Assembly (NCBI GenBank): GCA_030159075.1
Contig: BROG01000256.1
Coordinates: forward strand, 1 to 64,000
DNA length: 64,000 nt
Source: Atrina japonica
Taxonomy: Eukaryota; Mollusca; Bivalvia; Pterioida; Pinnidae
Reading direction: 5' to 3'
Under the pieces are notes generated by a model. The model was not told where the DNA came from. It searched no databases and was given only the letters and a program-made list of their open reading frames with translations. Positions 46,668 through 57,703 of this stretch are shown in pieces (positions within the stretch are counted from its first letter, which is position 1; each line of letters starts with the position of its first letter). Made by a program: the position numbers and the translations under genes.

Positions 46668-46995
46668 TCATTTGACTGTGGACTCACGGTGGCTGTAACT
46701 GGTCTACAGGGGATGCTTACTCTACTGTGGCATCTAAACCCACTTCTAGATTTCCCGAGGCACGGATTTGTCCAATGTTCACCAGATTTGTATATTGTAT
46801 TCTGGTCATCCTGAAGATAAATACATTGGTATCTGATATTTTTGTATGTTTTGTATGCTTACTCCTCCATGGCACCTGATCCCACCTCTTGGTTTCCAGA
46901 CGTCCGTGTTTGTCCATTTTTACCGAATTTGTATCTATGTCCTGGACATTCTATTGATTTATACATTGGTATCTGATATTTTTTTATGTTTTGTA
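46668..46995 (+). mobile_element. Two PLE-A 3' ends in tandem
   Basis: 46668-46845 (GACTGTGGACTCACGGTGGC ... ACATTGGTATCTGATATTTT) is followed by 46855-46995 (ATGCTTACTCCTCCATGGCA ... ACATTGGTATCTGATATTTT). Both run on into the same extra sequence TATGTTTTGTAT, so the second looks like a re-copy of the 3' end plus flank. The two copies differ in the body, the first being more diverged. Confidence 0.75.
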
Positions 46996-47195
46996 TAGTT
47001 AATAGAATATGTCGTGTTTATTTGTAGTTCTTAAAAGCATTCTTTATGTTGTTATTTGTTATGTTATTTGTACGTAAGTATATATAATTGTATGTATATG
47101 CTAATAACTATCTTATTATTTTCCGATTCACATAAGATGGCGGGGCGAAGTAACCCTTTGATGATCATACAGATTATTCTACTCACTTTTCGGTT
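46996..47195. other. No feature
   Basis: Short AT-rich gap. AAGATGGCGGGGCGAAG at 47133 is a small GC-rich island without further support. Confidence 0.3.
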
Positions 47196-47405
47196 ATGAC
47201 AAGTTTCACGGGGAAAAATATTTTATTCCTAACTTGATACTCTCTAATGTTTGGTGACAAGGAGGGACGATTACTCTAGTCGGTGTTATTTTAATGTTAT
47301 GCTTTATTACCTAAACTTTAAACTCGTCCAGGTCAAGAAAAGGCTCCGAAGACTCCACTTTGCCAGGTTACATGGATTTTACAATAAATGTCACCAAAAC
47401 ATTGT
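47196..47405 (+). repeat. RepE copy 2
   Basis: Same ordered blocks as 14686-14890 (GGTTATGACAAG, TATGCTTTATTACCTAAAC, TCGTCCAGGTCAAGAAAAGG). The open frame over it has no recognised family. Confidence 0.6.
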
Positions 47406-48023
47406 GGCCTGTAACAGTATACCCATGTATGCATCTTTATTATGGAATGTTTTACAACAAAGTCAATCATATTAATATACCCTATTATATATTCTGAAAA
47501 ATCATAATTATTCGTTGTGGATTTAATATTTGGTTATTTTCGTAGGTAACGAGAAAGATCGAAAGAAATCATCTTCTTGAAATATTGACAATATGATTTC
47601 TCAAAATCAGTCAAAATTATTTTCAATGAATTTGTTTCTGATGGAGAAACTACGAAAATTTAAACCCTAAATTTCACTAAAGATATATTACATGTATGTG
47701 TAATCATACAGTTACAATACAGAGTTCAATACGCCCATACAATACGTATTGCCGTATGGCACTGTAGTTGGATACGGAAATTTCGCCGTAGCTACTTTTC
47801 TAAATGCGATTCATGTCGTCCAAAATATCTGATAGCGTCATTGAAAGCGGAATTATTTTTGAATTTGTGCACATATATAGATAAATAAGGGACATGTCAT
47901 GTATACAAAACCACACAAATGTTTCTGTCTGTATCATCAGATTGCACTTAATCGTTGTAGCGAATGGATTCAACTTGAGCTACGCTCAGTCTTATGATAC
48001 AGATAGAAACTTATGTGTAGTTT

Positions 48024-48026
<3 letters not shown>
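47406..48026. other. No gene or recognised repeat
   Basis: Nothing supported. Confidence 0.35.

Positions 48027-48112
<86 letters not shown>
48027..48112. repeat. (AT)n microsatellite
   Basis: About 43 AT units. Confidence 0.97.
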
Positions 48113-48114
<2 letters not shown>

Positions 48115-48517
48115 TATCACTATACAAAATAGTCACTATCTATGTCCATCAAACCCTCATCTTTATCTAACTAAAGGTAAAACACATATAGCGTTAGAAA
48201 GAAGAAATTTCTGAACTGAATATCGTAACATTCAGTGGTCAGAATTGGGAGAACAATCGATCACGGATGTCCATCAAAGGGACAAATAAAGTCGATGACC
48301 AGTGAGAGAGTCACAAACAGGGACGGTCAACAGTAGTAAATACTGGGTTGACGGTCGTTGTACTTCTTAGCTAATATTATACGCTAATTACATATACAAT
48401 ATTGATTTATTGTTTCCTTCCATGATTATTATTAGTGCATTTATCGTTTAGTTATTCATTTACTTATTCACATGTATTTGTGATAAAAATAATGTAAAAA
48501 CCACAGACTGGAAGGTT

Positions 48518-48600
48518 CAATACAGTGGTTACTCTTAAATATATATAGGTTTATAGTTTGTCCTTGTAAGACACCTCTATTTTGTTGTACAACAACATGT
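48518..48600 (+). mobile_element. Rz body fragment (no hammerhead)
   Basis: ATACAGTGGTTACTCTTAAA, TTTGTCCTTGTAAGACACCT matches the Rz block ACAGTGGTTACTCTTAGACG ... CTTGTATGATACC. Only about 80 bp; followed by a CA microsatellite. Confidence 0.45.
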
Positions 48601-48618
48601 ATAGAAAATATATATTCA

Positions 48619-48626
48619 CTCACACA

Positions 48627-48680
<54 letters not shown>
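48619..48680. repeat. (CA)n microsatellite
   Basis: About 30 CA units with one CATA interruption. Confidence 0.95.
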
Positions 48681-48682
<2 letters not shown>

Positions 48683-49355
48683 TATTTTGCGTTGGTATGT
48701 TGGATATCTACACTAGTAAGATTATCCTAGTACAAATAAAGACAAAACTTATTACCGAAACAGTAGACCACCGTTGAGTGAAATTACCGACTGCTTAAAT
48801 CTCGGTTTGATTGACATTCGTCTACACTTTATCTGACAATCAATTGAACATCAATGAATAAAGAACAATTAACGGCAAAAATATATGACCATTCACTCAT
48901 ACATATAAATCAAAAATATCCTATAAAATGATGACCAGGTTATAAACAGGGACACAAAATAAACCTAAGACTTCTCATCATGTATTTCCTGTGGATTAAT
49001 CTAGAGACTTACATATAATGTCCTGTAGGAACATTTCTAGAAAATGTTTTTGTTAAAATTACTAGTATTAAAATTTTGGTCTTTATTATTTTGGATTTTG
49101 GTATTGTTATATGTTTTACTAATGATTATATATTGATATAATGAGAATATTAAAAGCGTCGCGTCAGTTGAGTTCTATTCGTGTTCACATCTGTCCAAAG
49201 TGTGATCTAGATAATTATAAAACATAGAACCTGCACAAGAATAAAAGGGCGATGTCAAATTTGAGAGTCGGAGTTAAAATTCTGCAAACAGTTATTGTGA
49301 ATGACAACGTATCATCGAAGTGTGTGAAGTTGGCAATTGGACAATCGACATTCAA
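48681..49355. other. No gene or recognised repeat
   Basis: Nothing supported. Confidence 0.35.
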
Positions 49356-50068
49356 TGTCTAGTTAGACAATCAACATTCATCTCTACATTCAATGAAAGG
49401 ACCTTCTGGTCAACAAAGTAATGAAAATTGCTAATGCCTTGCTAGACAATCAACATTCATCTCTACATTCAATGAAAGAACCTTCTTGTCAACAAAATAA
49501 TGAAAATTCCTCAATCAACATTCATCTCTACATTCAATGAAAGGACCTTCTGGTCAACAAAATAATGAAAATTGCTAATGTCTAGCTAGACAATCAACAT
49601 TCATCTCTACATTCGATGATAGGACCTTCTGGTCAACAAAATAATGAAAATTGCTAATGTCTAGCTAGACAATCAACATTCATCTCTACATTCGATGATA
49701 GGACCTTCTGGTCAACAAAATAATGAAAATTGCTAATGTCTAGCTAGACAATCAACATTCATCTCTACATTCGATGATAGGGTTCTGGTCAAGCAAAATA
49801 ATGAAAAATTGCTAATGTCTAGCTAGACAATCAACATTCATCTCTACATTCGATGATAGGACCTTCTGGTCAACAAAATAATGAAAATTGCTAATGTCTT
49901 GCTAGACAATCAACATCCATCTCTACATTCGACGCAAGGGTTATATGACAAGCTTAATAATGAAAAATTCTAATTTCTAGCTAGATAATCAACATTCATC
50001 TCTACATTCGAAGACAGGACTCCCTGGTCAACAAAATAATGAAAATTGCTAATGTCTTTAATGTCTTG
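49356..50068. repeat. 79-bp minisatellite, nine units
   Basis: TCAACATTCATCTCTACATT starts at 49371, 49450, 49515, 49594, 49673, 49752, 49831, 49910 and 49989. Spacing is 79 bp throughout except 65 for the second-to-third step, where a TAGCTAGAC-type part is missing. Units hold a perfect 14-bp palindrome TGTCTAGCTAGACA and AGGACCTTCTGGTCAACAAA. Confidence 0.95.
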
Positions 50069-50089
50069 CTAATGTGTTTATATATCTTT

Positions 50090-50240
50090 ATATGGACTTC
50101 CATGGTCTATACTGGATGCTAACTCGTCCATGACGCCTGGTCTCATCTCTGTATTTCACAGCTCACTATATGTGTTTGTATTTCCTTATTTAGACTTCCG
50201 TGTAAACTCTTTTATATTTATGATTTTTATATCATAGAAT
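50090..50240 (+). mobile_element. PLE-A-like 3' end, very diverged
   Basis: GGTCTATACTGGATGCTAAC, CGTCCATGACGCCTGGTCTC, ATCTCTGTATTTCACAGCTC and GTGTTTGTATTTCC follow PLE-A order. Weak. Confidence 0.4.
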
Positions 50241-50934
50241 GTTGAAAAAAATTGTTGATTCCAGAATGGAATTTGATTACGGTGGATATATTGAATATAC
50301 GTTCTGAAAATTATCACGAAGTATTAATTATTTCTCAGATTCAGAGATGAATGTAAATACCAACTAAATAAATTAAAACCCATAAATGCCGGGACAATTC
50401 TGAATGTTTTACGGCTTAAGGTTGTCCAGATTAACCTCAATGTCTTTCAAACTGAAGAAAGTGATAATTAAGTCTCCGACTCAGGTACGTTTTAACGATG
50501 ATTATTTACGGCTTAGCCTAGATTCATTCCTTTCTCATAAGTCGTTATAGGTATGAGGAATATTGTACAGGTGCATACCTTAATATTACCATATATAGCA
50601 TACAGCAAATCTATCTGATTAAAGTAACTTTTGAACGTGATCATTTTGAGCTATCGAATTAATAGAGGATTTTGTAAGAAAACAATTCTAAAGTAATTTC
50701 AAAGATTAATACAAATACAGATATGTTCAGTTTTTTGTGGACCGACTTCATCAAAAATAAAACATTGTTTTTATGTTGTTTTGATGGTACTCAATTTTAA
50801 ATGGTAGGACATGTAAAACTACTTTATTTTATAAATCATGTTTCTAATAAAGGATAAGTAAGAACTTTTACAACTGAACATATTGTTAGTTTTGGGATTT
50901 TTTGTTGTTGTTGTTTGTTTTTAGGGGTATGCCG
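50241..50934. other. No gene or recognised repeat
   Basis: Nothing supported. Confidence 0.35.
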
Positions 50935-51045
50935 AACTCGACAATTTGTCACTCATCTGGTTGCGGCCCGTTTTGTTGTGGTGTATGAGAGAACCAGGTT
51001 ACAATAAACCCGGGAAGATGTCACAGACATTCTACAAGGTACTAC
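50935..51045 (-). mobile_element. SINE-2 fragment
   Basis: Antisense: ACTCGACAATTTGTCACTCA, GAGAGAACCAGGTTACAATA AACCCGGGAAGATGTC, then CTACAAGGTA. Diverged, 3' part only. Confidence 0.5.
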
Positions 51046-52225
51046 TGAGTAATATTACCAACTTTAAAATGTTCTGAATCCCATCATTTCCGAAAAAAGA
51101 GACTGGGAGTGTCCTTACCATTCAATTAATCTACGTCCCATGTTGGCTCTTTGACCCCTATCATAGATATGCAAATTTGATGAGAATTGACTAACTGGAT
51201 ACTGAGAAGATATTCTAATTTTCAGAGCCCGAGGTACGCATGTCAGACAGGAACTGGCCACAATTGAACAGATACGGACACCGAATGACTTAAAAATAGA
51301 TACTGTTTTATCAAAAGCATCATTATTATCATCGCCCTATACAATTTGTGTAGTTTGTTTGAAATAAACTTGTAAATATATATTATATACAGTAATAGAA
51401 AATGATTGCTCCTGAAAAAAAACCGTTTTGCCCAAAATTTGTTCCATCTTTTAAAAACAAAATTCTCTTAATAGCAGTTTATTTGGCCGTACAGATATTT
51501 ATTTCAGATAACTTTCGAATGTAGGACAGGTGTAACACCTTCTAGTCGAAAATAGAAAACAAAACAGCATGATTTCTTAACATGTCGCTTTTAAATTACA
51601 AAAATATTATCAAGAATTAAGTGCCCTATCTGCAATGAGACAATACTGCCAAAGCATTAGGTATGACCAATGTCCTACTTGTACACGTTGATACAATGGA
51701 CGTACATTAAGAGCCTATATTCATGTTATTATCCAAAAGTGACAATAATGTTTGACGCTAGAGACAGTATTTTCATTCGCAGTACAACTGCATATATGTT
51801 GTCATCAGTAGTAACAAAATGGCCGGATTTATCCAAAGTGGTACGCTTAAAGAGAGTAATGTTCACTCTAGAAAAATATAAATAGCTTGGCGTCATATGA
51901 TTGGTTAAAAATAGATAAATCATGTGCATAAAACGAATGACTCTATATATCGATCAGTGCTTGCAGCCATTAAACATCATGAGAGAAATATGTTCGATAT
52001 TTCCTGTCGTCTGCTAAATGTCGGTCAGTAGGTCTAATGCTAATAACAAAAATATTAAAAGTGTAATTAAACAGATTGACAGGTAATGATGTCAAATTGT
52101 TATTGTTCGCGTGTAAACTTGTGTTTACAACATTAATGATAAGGACATAGCTAAATCGACTAAGGGCGCTTACCTTTCACATCGGATAGGCCAGTACTAA
52201 CCACGTTTTGTGAATGGTCCAGAAG
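51046..52225. other. No gene or recognised repeat
   Basis: The overlapping frames near 51670-51930 lack family resemblance. Nothing supported. Confidence 0.35.
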
Positions 52226-52425
52226 TCGAACAAAAACGTGACTGACAAGTTGCATAATGCATGTATTTTCATCATAAATAAAATATTTATTTTTAATTCT
52301 GAAAATTCATTATTTTGTGTTTCTGATTTTGAGAAGGCATTTGAAAACGTTGTTTCTTGGGAAAATCAAAGTCGTAAATTCAGTGTTTTTTGCAGTGTTT
52401 GTAACGCTAATAGGGTTGAATCATG
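52226..52425 (+). pseudogene. LINE reverse transcriptase scrap
   Basis: The plus strand encodes TDKLHNACIFIINKIFIF, ENSLFCVSDFEKAFENVVSW, where SDFEKAFENV corresponds to RT motif A (consensus DFEKAFDSV) of non-LTR retrotransposons. Downstream homology ends where a SINE-2 fragment begins. The catalytic aspartate of FD is replaced by glutamate (FE). Short, so confidence is moderate. Confidence 0.5.
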
Positions 52426-52555
52426 GGAAGGAACCCAACTCAGAGCAGGTGCCAATCTGATTTGTCAGAAAATTTGCCACAGACTTTACTTGCGGAAGGC
52501 CGGTGGTTTCTTCCTGGGTACATTGAAACAGGTTTTGACCTCCATAAAAATTGTT
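52426..52555 (+). mobile_element. SINE-2 fragment
   Basis: GTCAGAAAATTTGCCACAGA, CTTTACTTGCGGAAGGCCGG, TGGTTTCTTCCTGGGTACAT, GAAACAGGTTTTGACCTCCA. Lacks the head and the GGCGTAAAAC end. Confidence 0.6.
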
Positions 52556-53234
52556 TAGTATCGGGCAAAGCAACACTCAGAATTATAAAAACAAAATATT
52601 GTTTTTCATAACTTTTCCCGTCATTTGGATGCATTTTAATACAACATGATGAATGATTTTTTCCAGTTTAGAATAGAAATAAATTAAGATAGAAAAAATA
52701 ATTTTATGAAATTTTGTGAAAAATGTCTTTCTTTCAAAGTCATCTAAATTGTATGTAAGAACTACGTTAGCAACTTATTTCCTTTGTCGTCTGCTTTGTT
52801 TAATTCACCGCCATGTCGTGATATGATTATAATTTAATTTGAGATGTATCTTTTGAAATCCTTTCGATTTATCTCGCTTTTGTTGAAAATGATAAAAATT
52901 TTCAACTCGCCTTGATGTTAATTCCTATCACACACTAGATGTGAAATTACAGAAGATCGAAACTAATTGTTATGTACATTCCTACATGCTTTTATAAATA
53001 CAATCATTTTTGTCCTTTCATACATGTTTATCTTGCCCATCCTTTTCAAATTGGCTGAGACAAGGACACAGGAGTTTAATTTGAAAACAATAAAAATCCG
53101 TAAAACATTTCCTTCGTAATTAGATTTTTGCACATTGAATTAACTGAATACTCATTACAATCCCTATAGCAGTCTAAAGTATTTTTCATCACTTCAATTT
53201 TTGAAAATATTCAGTTTTCTTCTCATATCAGGTA
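52556..53234. other. No gene or recognised repeat
   Basis: Nothing supported. Confidence 0.35.
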
Positions 53235-53305
53235 AATTTGCCGGATTACTTCCGGAAGGTCGGTAATCATTTTTCGGATACATTTTTAACAGGTCTTTCC
53301 CTCTA
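53235..53305 (+). mobile_element. SINE-2 fragment
   Basis: TGCCGGATTACTTCCGGAAG, GTCGGTAATCATTTTTCGGA, CATTTTTAACAGGTCTTTCC resembles the middle of SINE-2. A TTAA MITE follows directly. Confidence 0.45.
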
Positions 53306-53308
53306 CCA

Positions 53309-53398
53309 TTAACCTTTTTATCCCTACAGACCACAATATACTGGTCTAAACAATGGAATAGAGCATATCGTTTAGATATTTATGGGTGAAAAGGTTCA
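53309..53398. mobile_element. Ultrashort TTAA MITE, copy 4
   Basis: TTAA (53309-53312), CCTTTTTATCCCTACAGACC, CAATATACTGGTCTAAACAA, CGTTTAGATATTTATGGGTG and AAAAGG, right edge TTCA (decayed TTAA). It lies at the right edge of a SINE-2 fragment. Confidence 0.65.
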
Positions 53399-53562
53399 TC
53401 CCTGGTCACGGCTGTCGTTGTGAAAAATTACTGATCGTAAAATACCATTAAAGACATATCTTAGTAGGAATAGGTAAGCTTGCAAAATTTTGGAGCATGC
53501 TTAGAATAATTGGAATTCATAAAAGGTTATGAAAATCCAGATGAGGGCTCAGGTATCATGGA

Positions 53563-53828
53563 CAGTGTCCGAGTAGCGCAGTGGTTAGCGCACTTGCTTC
53601 TCACCAGTGCGACCCGGGTCGATCCTTGAATTTGACACGGGAGTATGTGAGATGGTATGGTGATCCCCAAGTCGCACACGTGTGTTTTCTCCGGATACTC
53701 TGGTTTTCCTCCCACAGCAAGGATCCCTGCACGCCAACATCAGGGCCAACAAGAGACGTTCATATAAGTTGACATAACTTATTTGTCAATCGTTATGAAA
53801 TAAATAAAGTTTAAAATTAAAACCTTTT
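53563..53828 (+). mobile_element. SINE-3 (tRNA head, TTTTCTCCGG core), full length
   Basis: tRNA-like head GTCCGAGTAGCGCAGTGGTT AGCGCACTTGC (box A) and ACCCGGGTCGATCC (box B with one base lost), then GGGAGTATGTGAGATGG, a conserved core TGTTTTCTCCGGATACTCTG GTTTTCCTCCCAC, and an AT-rich 3' part ending GAAATAAATAAAGTT. Flanked by TATCATGGA (53554-53562) and TATCACGGA (53829-53837), an 8 of 9 target duplication. The core resembles those of widely distributed animal SINEs. Sole copy in the window. Confidence 0.8.
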
Positions 53829-53890
53829 TATCACGGAGAAGTAAGCATCCCCTGTCGGCCGGTCACACACCTGTACAGTCGAATTCAAAT

Positions 53891-54122
53891 GATTATTGTT
53901 TGTTTATTGTTGTTTAACGTCCACCAAATGCCGATGAAGAAGGCACTTACGGCCATTGAGCAGTGAGGGTTCATTAACGTGCCGACACCTACTGTGACAC
54001 AGGACCTCGGTTTTTACTGTCTCATCCGAAGGACAGGAAACCGACCTGCCACCGGCTGGACTCGAACTCACGACCTCACGATGAAGAGCCGAGCGCGCAA
54101 CCGACTGAGCCAGGCCGGCTCC
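53891..54122 (-). mobile_element. SINE-1, near full length, with perfect target duplication
   Basis: Minus strand: head GAGCCGGCCTGGCTCAGTCG, box-B-like GTGAGTTCGAGTCCAGCCGG, body and tail GGACGTTAAACAACAATAAA. CGAATTCAAAT stands directly on both sides (53880-53890, 54123-54133), an 11-bp perfect target duplication made from PLE-A sequence. A part of the usual TCTCCATATGAG region is deleted. Confidence 0.9.
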
Positions 54123-54255
54123 CGAATTCAAATAAAACACCGAGGAAAGAATCGCCGTCACAATGGGCGAAGATTATTCCACAACCATTATTGGACAGGC
54201 AATTTAAACATTAACTCAATGAAACGCTGTAATTACAAACAAGACAACTAAACCT

Positions 54256-54885
54256 ACTGTTAATACAGTATAACATGTCGAAAACATTTGTAGGATGTAT
54301 AATAACTTTGAATTATTGAGATGATGATCGAAAGACCGGGGAACAATTTCACTGCCACCAAATAGCTGCTATTGGGCAGGGGGAGATTTCGGTTTTTTAG
54401 CATTTATATGTACCACTCAAGCAATCATATGTACACTTATCAATACTTACTTTAACTATCTGTGTATATATAAACTATACGCTTTTGTTCTTTATTTTTA
54501 CATTTTCACAAAATATTCTCAAAATATACAACAATATAGTGTTTTCCTCAACTGTTAGATGCTGAATATAGTCAGCTGATGTTTTCTCTTATTCGTGGAA
54601 TGCAATATACACCACCCAATAGTTTTGTAATTTCACAGATATGAGAAATATACGATAGTTAATACTTGTTCATGTTATGTTGTGTGTTGATGTACGATGG
54701 TTTTAAGAAATTATATACCCCAGAGAACTAAGTCATTATGACTGTTTTAAAGCCCCATAAATATTGCTGATTGTTCGCCTTCATCGAACTTCATTGAGGA
54801 ATAGAACAACATTCCTATATCATTTTGATTACGGGAGCTTAGAATATTTAGGAGTGCATGTATAGATCGCTACGAGCGATTATCT
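54256..54885. other. No gene or recognised repeat
   Basis: Nothing supported. Confidence 0.35.
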
Positions 54886-55182
54886 TAAAGGGACATTAGC
54901 TGTATTTTTTAAAACACATATTTCCTTGATGTACAAGAACAAATAAGAGCTATACACAGGTATAAGAATTCTTATATTCCTAAATATTTTGTGAAATTAA
55001 GGGCAGGTCCAGGGATCGTATGTATATACAAATACTAAGGTTGAATTAATCATTTGCAATTATTATTGAATAATATGCAAAACTCGGTTTCTCAAGTAAT
55101 TGTCACAACATATATAGGAATTTAAGAACTTGTATGCCTGTGTAGTTAAAGAAATGTTTTGGGGGGAAAATGCCCCTTCAAG
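54886..55182. mobile_element. Foldback MITE fb2, copy 4
   Basis: Starts TTAAAGGGACATTAGCTGTA, ends GAAAATGCCCCTTCAA (inverted). Arms contain GAATTCTTATATTCCTAAAT and the complementary ACATATATAGGAATTTAAGA; CTTGTATGCCTGTGTAG repeats the inverse of CTATACACAGGTATAAG. Intact length about 297 bp. Confidence 0.7.
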
Positions 55183-55451
55183 AAAGCCATCATTATGTTC
55201 ATGCATACATTGTTTTCAAAATCAGATATAAGTGCAATGAAAAAAATAAAACAAAGGAAATATTTCAGGACAATGGGAATTTTTTAAATCCTTTTATTAA
55301 TGGTGTAACATCACATCATGTCTATTTAATTGTAATATTCTAATAACGTACTTGCTTTCGCGCTAAATTACGAGCGTTAGGCCGTTATGTCCCGTGACAT
55401 ATTGGACCATTCCATTTCGGCGTATAAAATTGGAATGGTTGAAATATCATA

Positions 55452-55486
55452 CTTTGGTATCTGAAATTTTTATATTTAAATGAAGC
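55452..55486 (+). mobile_element. PLE-A terminal scrap
   Basis: ATACTTTGGTATCTGAAATT TTTATA equals the last bases of PLE-A. Only about 30 bp. Confidence 0.45.
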
Positions 55487-56106
55487 CGTGCCCCATGGTG
55501 TATCTGCAAAAGATGGCGGACAATGGTTGCCGCTACTTATCTACCCGATGTGTTCCGAGCGTCACAAACTATATTTAAACAGGACGAAGGCCGTATTTGA
55601 CAGACATGCACTTGTGCATACAAACATACACAGTGATCAATTAAAACAGTAAGTGATTTTGAATCTGGTATAAAAATATAAACATATCATTTACAAATGA
55701 ATATTACCATAAAAAGTATAAAAACTCTTGTCATCAGAGCAATACGATTAAATTCAATATACAGACAGGCTGAATGACACGAATTTTATAAATAAAAGTT
55801 ATTTTTAATTTAAAGATCTACTATGTTTACGATATATGGAGGAGTTTAAACACATTAGTACGGGAAGAAATACCTACACTGTAAAATTGTGAATGATCAA
55901 AGAGATGCCGATGATATGAAATTGAAACTCGTAATAAAATTGTAACATCACCCACGTATCTGAGATCGAGTGAAACAATAAATATTACTATCATCTGTAC
56001 TGCATGTTTGCATATAATTTGTTTGTCATTGTTGAATGCATATACTTCTGGTACATTTGTGATATATAATGTGTATTATAAAGTTATTTATTGATCAAGA
56101 CGCCTA
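55487..56106. other. No gene; a GC-richer patch with ATGGCGG
   Basis: 55500-55600 is richer in CpG and holds AAAAGATGGCGGACAATGG, followed at 55645 by a donor-like ACAGTAAGTGA. It could be a first exon or promoter, but no protein family supports this. Confidence 0.25.
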
Positions 56107-57303
56107 CATAGTGGAACATCGCTTAGGACACCACCACATTTCAGACCATCAATTCAGTTTCTTGATCAATTTTCAGAACCTCATTTAAGAGACCGCATTA
56201 CTAATTAGACCTCTTTGAGTCAGTCAGTTAGGTGGTCTGAATAGCAATGTTCCACAGTAGCACCTCACTTATCAGATCACTTTAAGTCAGTCAGTTAGGT
56301 GGTCTGAATAGCAATGTTCCACAGTAGCACCTCACTTATCAGATCACTTTGAGTCAGTCAGTTAGGTGGTCTGAATAGCAATGTTCCACAGTAGCACCTC
56401 ACTTATCAGATTACTTTGAGTCAGTCAGTTAGTTGGTCTGAATAGCAATGTTCCACAGTAGCACCTCACTTATCAGATCACTTTAAGTCAGTCAGTTAGT
56501 TGGTCTTAACAGCGAGGTTCCACTGTAACACCTCACTTATCAGATCACTGAGTCAGTCAGTTAGGTGGTCTTAACAGCGAGGTTCCACTGTAACACCTTA
56601 CTAATCAGACCACTTTGAGTCAGTCAGTTAGGTTGTCTTATTAACGAGGTTCAACAGTAACACTTCACTAACCAAACTATTTTGAGTCAGTCAGTTAGGT
56701 GGTTTTAATAGCGAGGTAACACCTCACTAACCATACCATTTTGAGTCAGTCAGTTAGGTGGTCTTAATAGCGAGGTTCCACTGTAACATCTCACTAATCT
56801 GACCACTTTGAGTCAGTCAGTTAGGTGATCTTAATAGCGAGGTTCCACTGTAACACCTCACTAATCAAACCACTTTGAGTCAGTCAGTTGGGTGATCTTA
56901 ATAGCGAGGTTCCACTGTAACACCTCACTAATCATACCACTTTGAGTCAGTCAGGTGGTCTTAATAGCGAGGTTCCACTGTAACACTTCACTAATCAAAC
57001 CACTTTAAGTCAGTCAGTTAGGTGGTCTTAATAGCGAGGTTCCACTGCAACACCTCGCTAATCAGTCCAATTTGAGTCAGTTAGGTGGTCATAATAGCAA
57101 GGTTACACCTCACTAATCAAACCGCTTTAAGTCAGTCAGTTAGGTGGTCTTAACAGTGAGGTGCCACTGTAACACCTCACTAATCATACCACTTTGTGTC
57201 AGTCTGTTGGGTGATCGTAATAGCAAGGTACCATTATAGCACCTCACTAATCAGATCACTCTGAATCAGTCAGTTGGGAGGTCGTAATAGCGAGGTTCCA
57301 CTG
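56107..57303. mobile_element. TA-flanked MITE, expanded form with about 17 internal 67-bp units
   Basis: Left end CATAGTGGAACATCGCTTAG (with a TA insertion), right end AGCGAGGTTCCACTG followed by TA. Internal units start (CACCTCACT or variants) at 56261, 56328, 56395, 56462, 56529, 56594, 56661, 56720, 56787, 56854, 56921, 56984, 57051, 57106, 57173 and 57240. Spacing is 67 bp with losses to 65, 63, 59 and 55. A unit reads GTTCCACTGTAACACCTCAC, TAATCAGACCACTTTGAGTC, AGTCAGTTAGGTGGTCTTAA TAGCGAG, so every unit includes one terminal-like block. The interior is therefore a tandem array built from the MITE end. Confidence 0.9.
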
Positions 57304-57419
57304 TATACTCATTTTTCGTTTTATTGTTGTTTACGTTATACTTAACGATTATTCAATCACGTGATAGCGACCAGTTTATAGTGGTGGATGAGAAATGGTG
57401 GTCACTATGTACTTAGCAA

Positions 57420-57535
57420 TATACTGTAGGACTTCGGCAAATAATCTGGCTAACTACTAAACAAAATATTACAGAGGGGTTCGAACTCGCGCTGACTAGA
57501 AATACTATGGATTAAAGCATGTTTGTTACAAATTA
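57420..57535 (-). mobile_element. Possible SINE-2 head fragment
   Basis: GGGGTTCGAACTCGCGCTGA CTAGAAATACTATGG resembles the antisense head at 9308-9360 (box B and following). Weak. Confidence 0.35.
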
Positions 57536-57550
57536 GAAATGGCGGCCGTC

Positions 57551-57633
57551 ACCTACCTATATACCTACCTACCTATCTATCTACCTTTATACATACATAC
57601 CTTCATACATACCTTCATACATACATACATACA

Positions 57634-57667
<34 letters not shown>

Positions 57668-57703
57668 CATACATACATACATACATACATATGCATACAT
57701 ACA
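57551..57703. repeat. (CATA)n / (CTAC)n tetranucleotide microsatellite
   Basis: Starts as CTAC/CTAT repeats and turns into about 25 CATA units. The tyrosine/histidine/threonine-rich frames over it are artefacts. Confidence 0.95.

Larger units (their letters stand above)
53525..54255 (-). mobile_element. PLE-A 3' end carrying two SINE insertions
   Basis: Three pieces of one antisense PLE-A end: 53525-53562 (GAAAATCCAGATGAGGGCTC AGGTATCATGGA), 53829-53890 (TATCACGGAGAAGTAAGCAT, CCCTGTCGGCCGGTCACACA) and 54123-54255 (CGAATTCAAATAAAACACCG, GAATCGCCGTCACAATGG). Read without the SINEs they give the normal PLE-A order. Insert boundaries are fixed by target duplications (see the two SINE entries). 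Confidence 0.85.
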
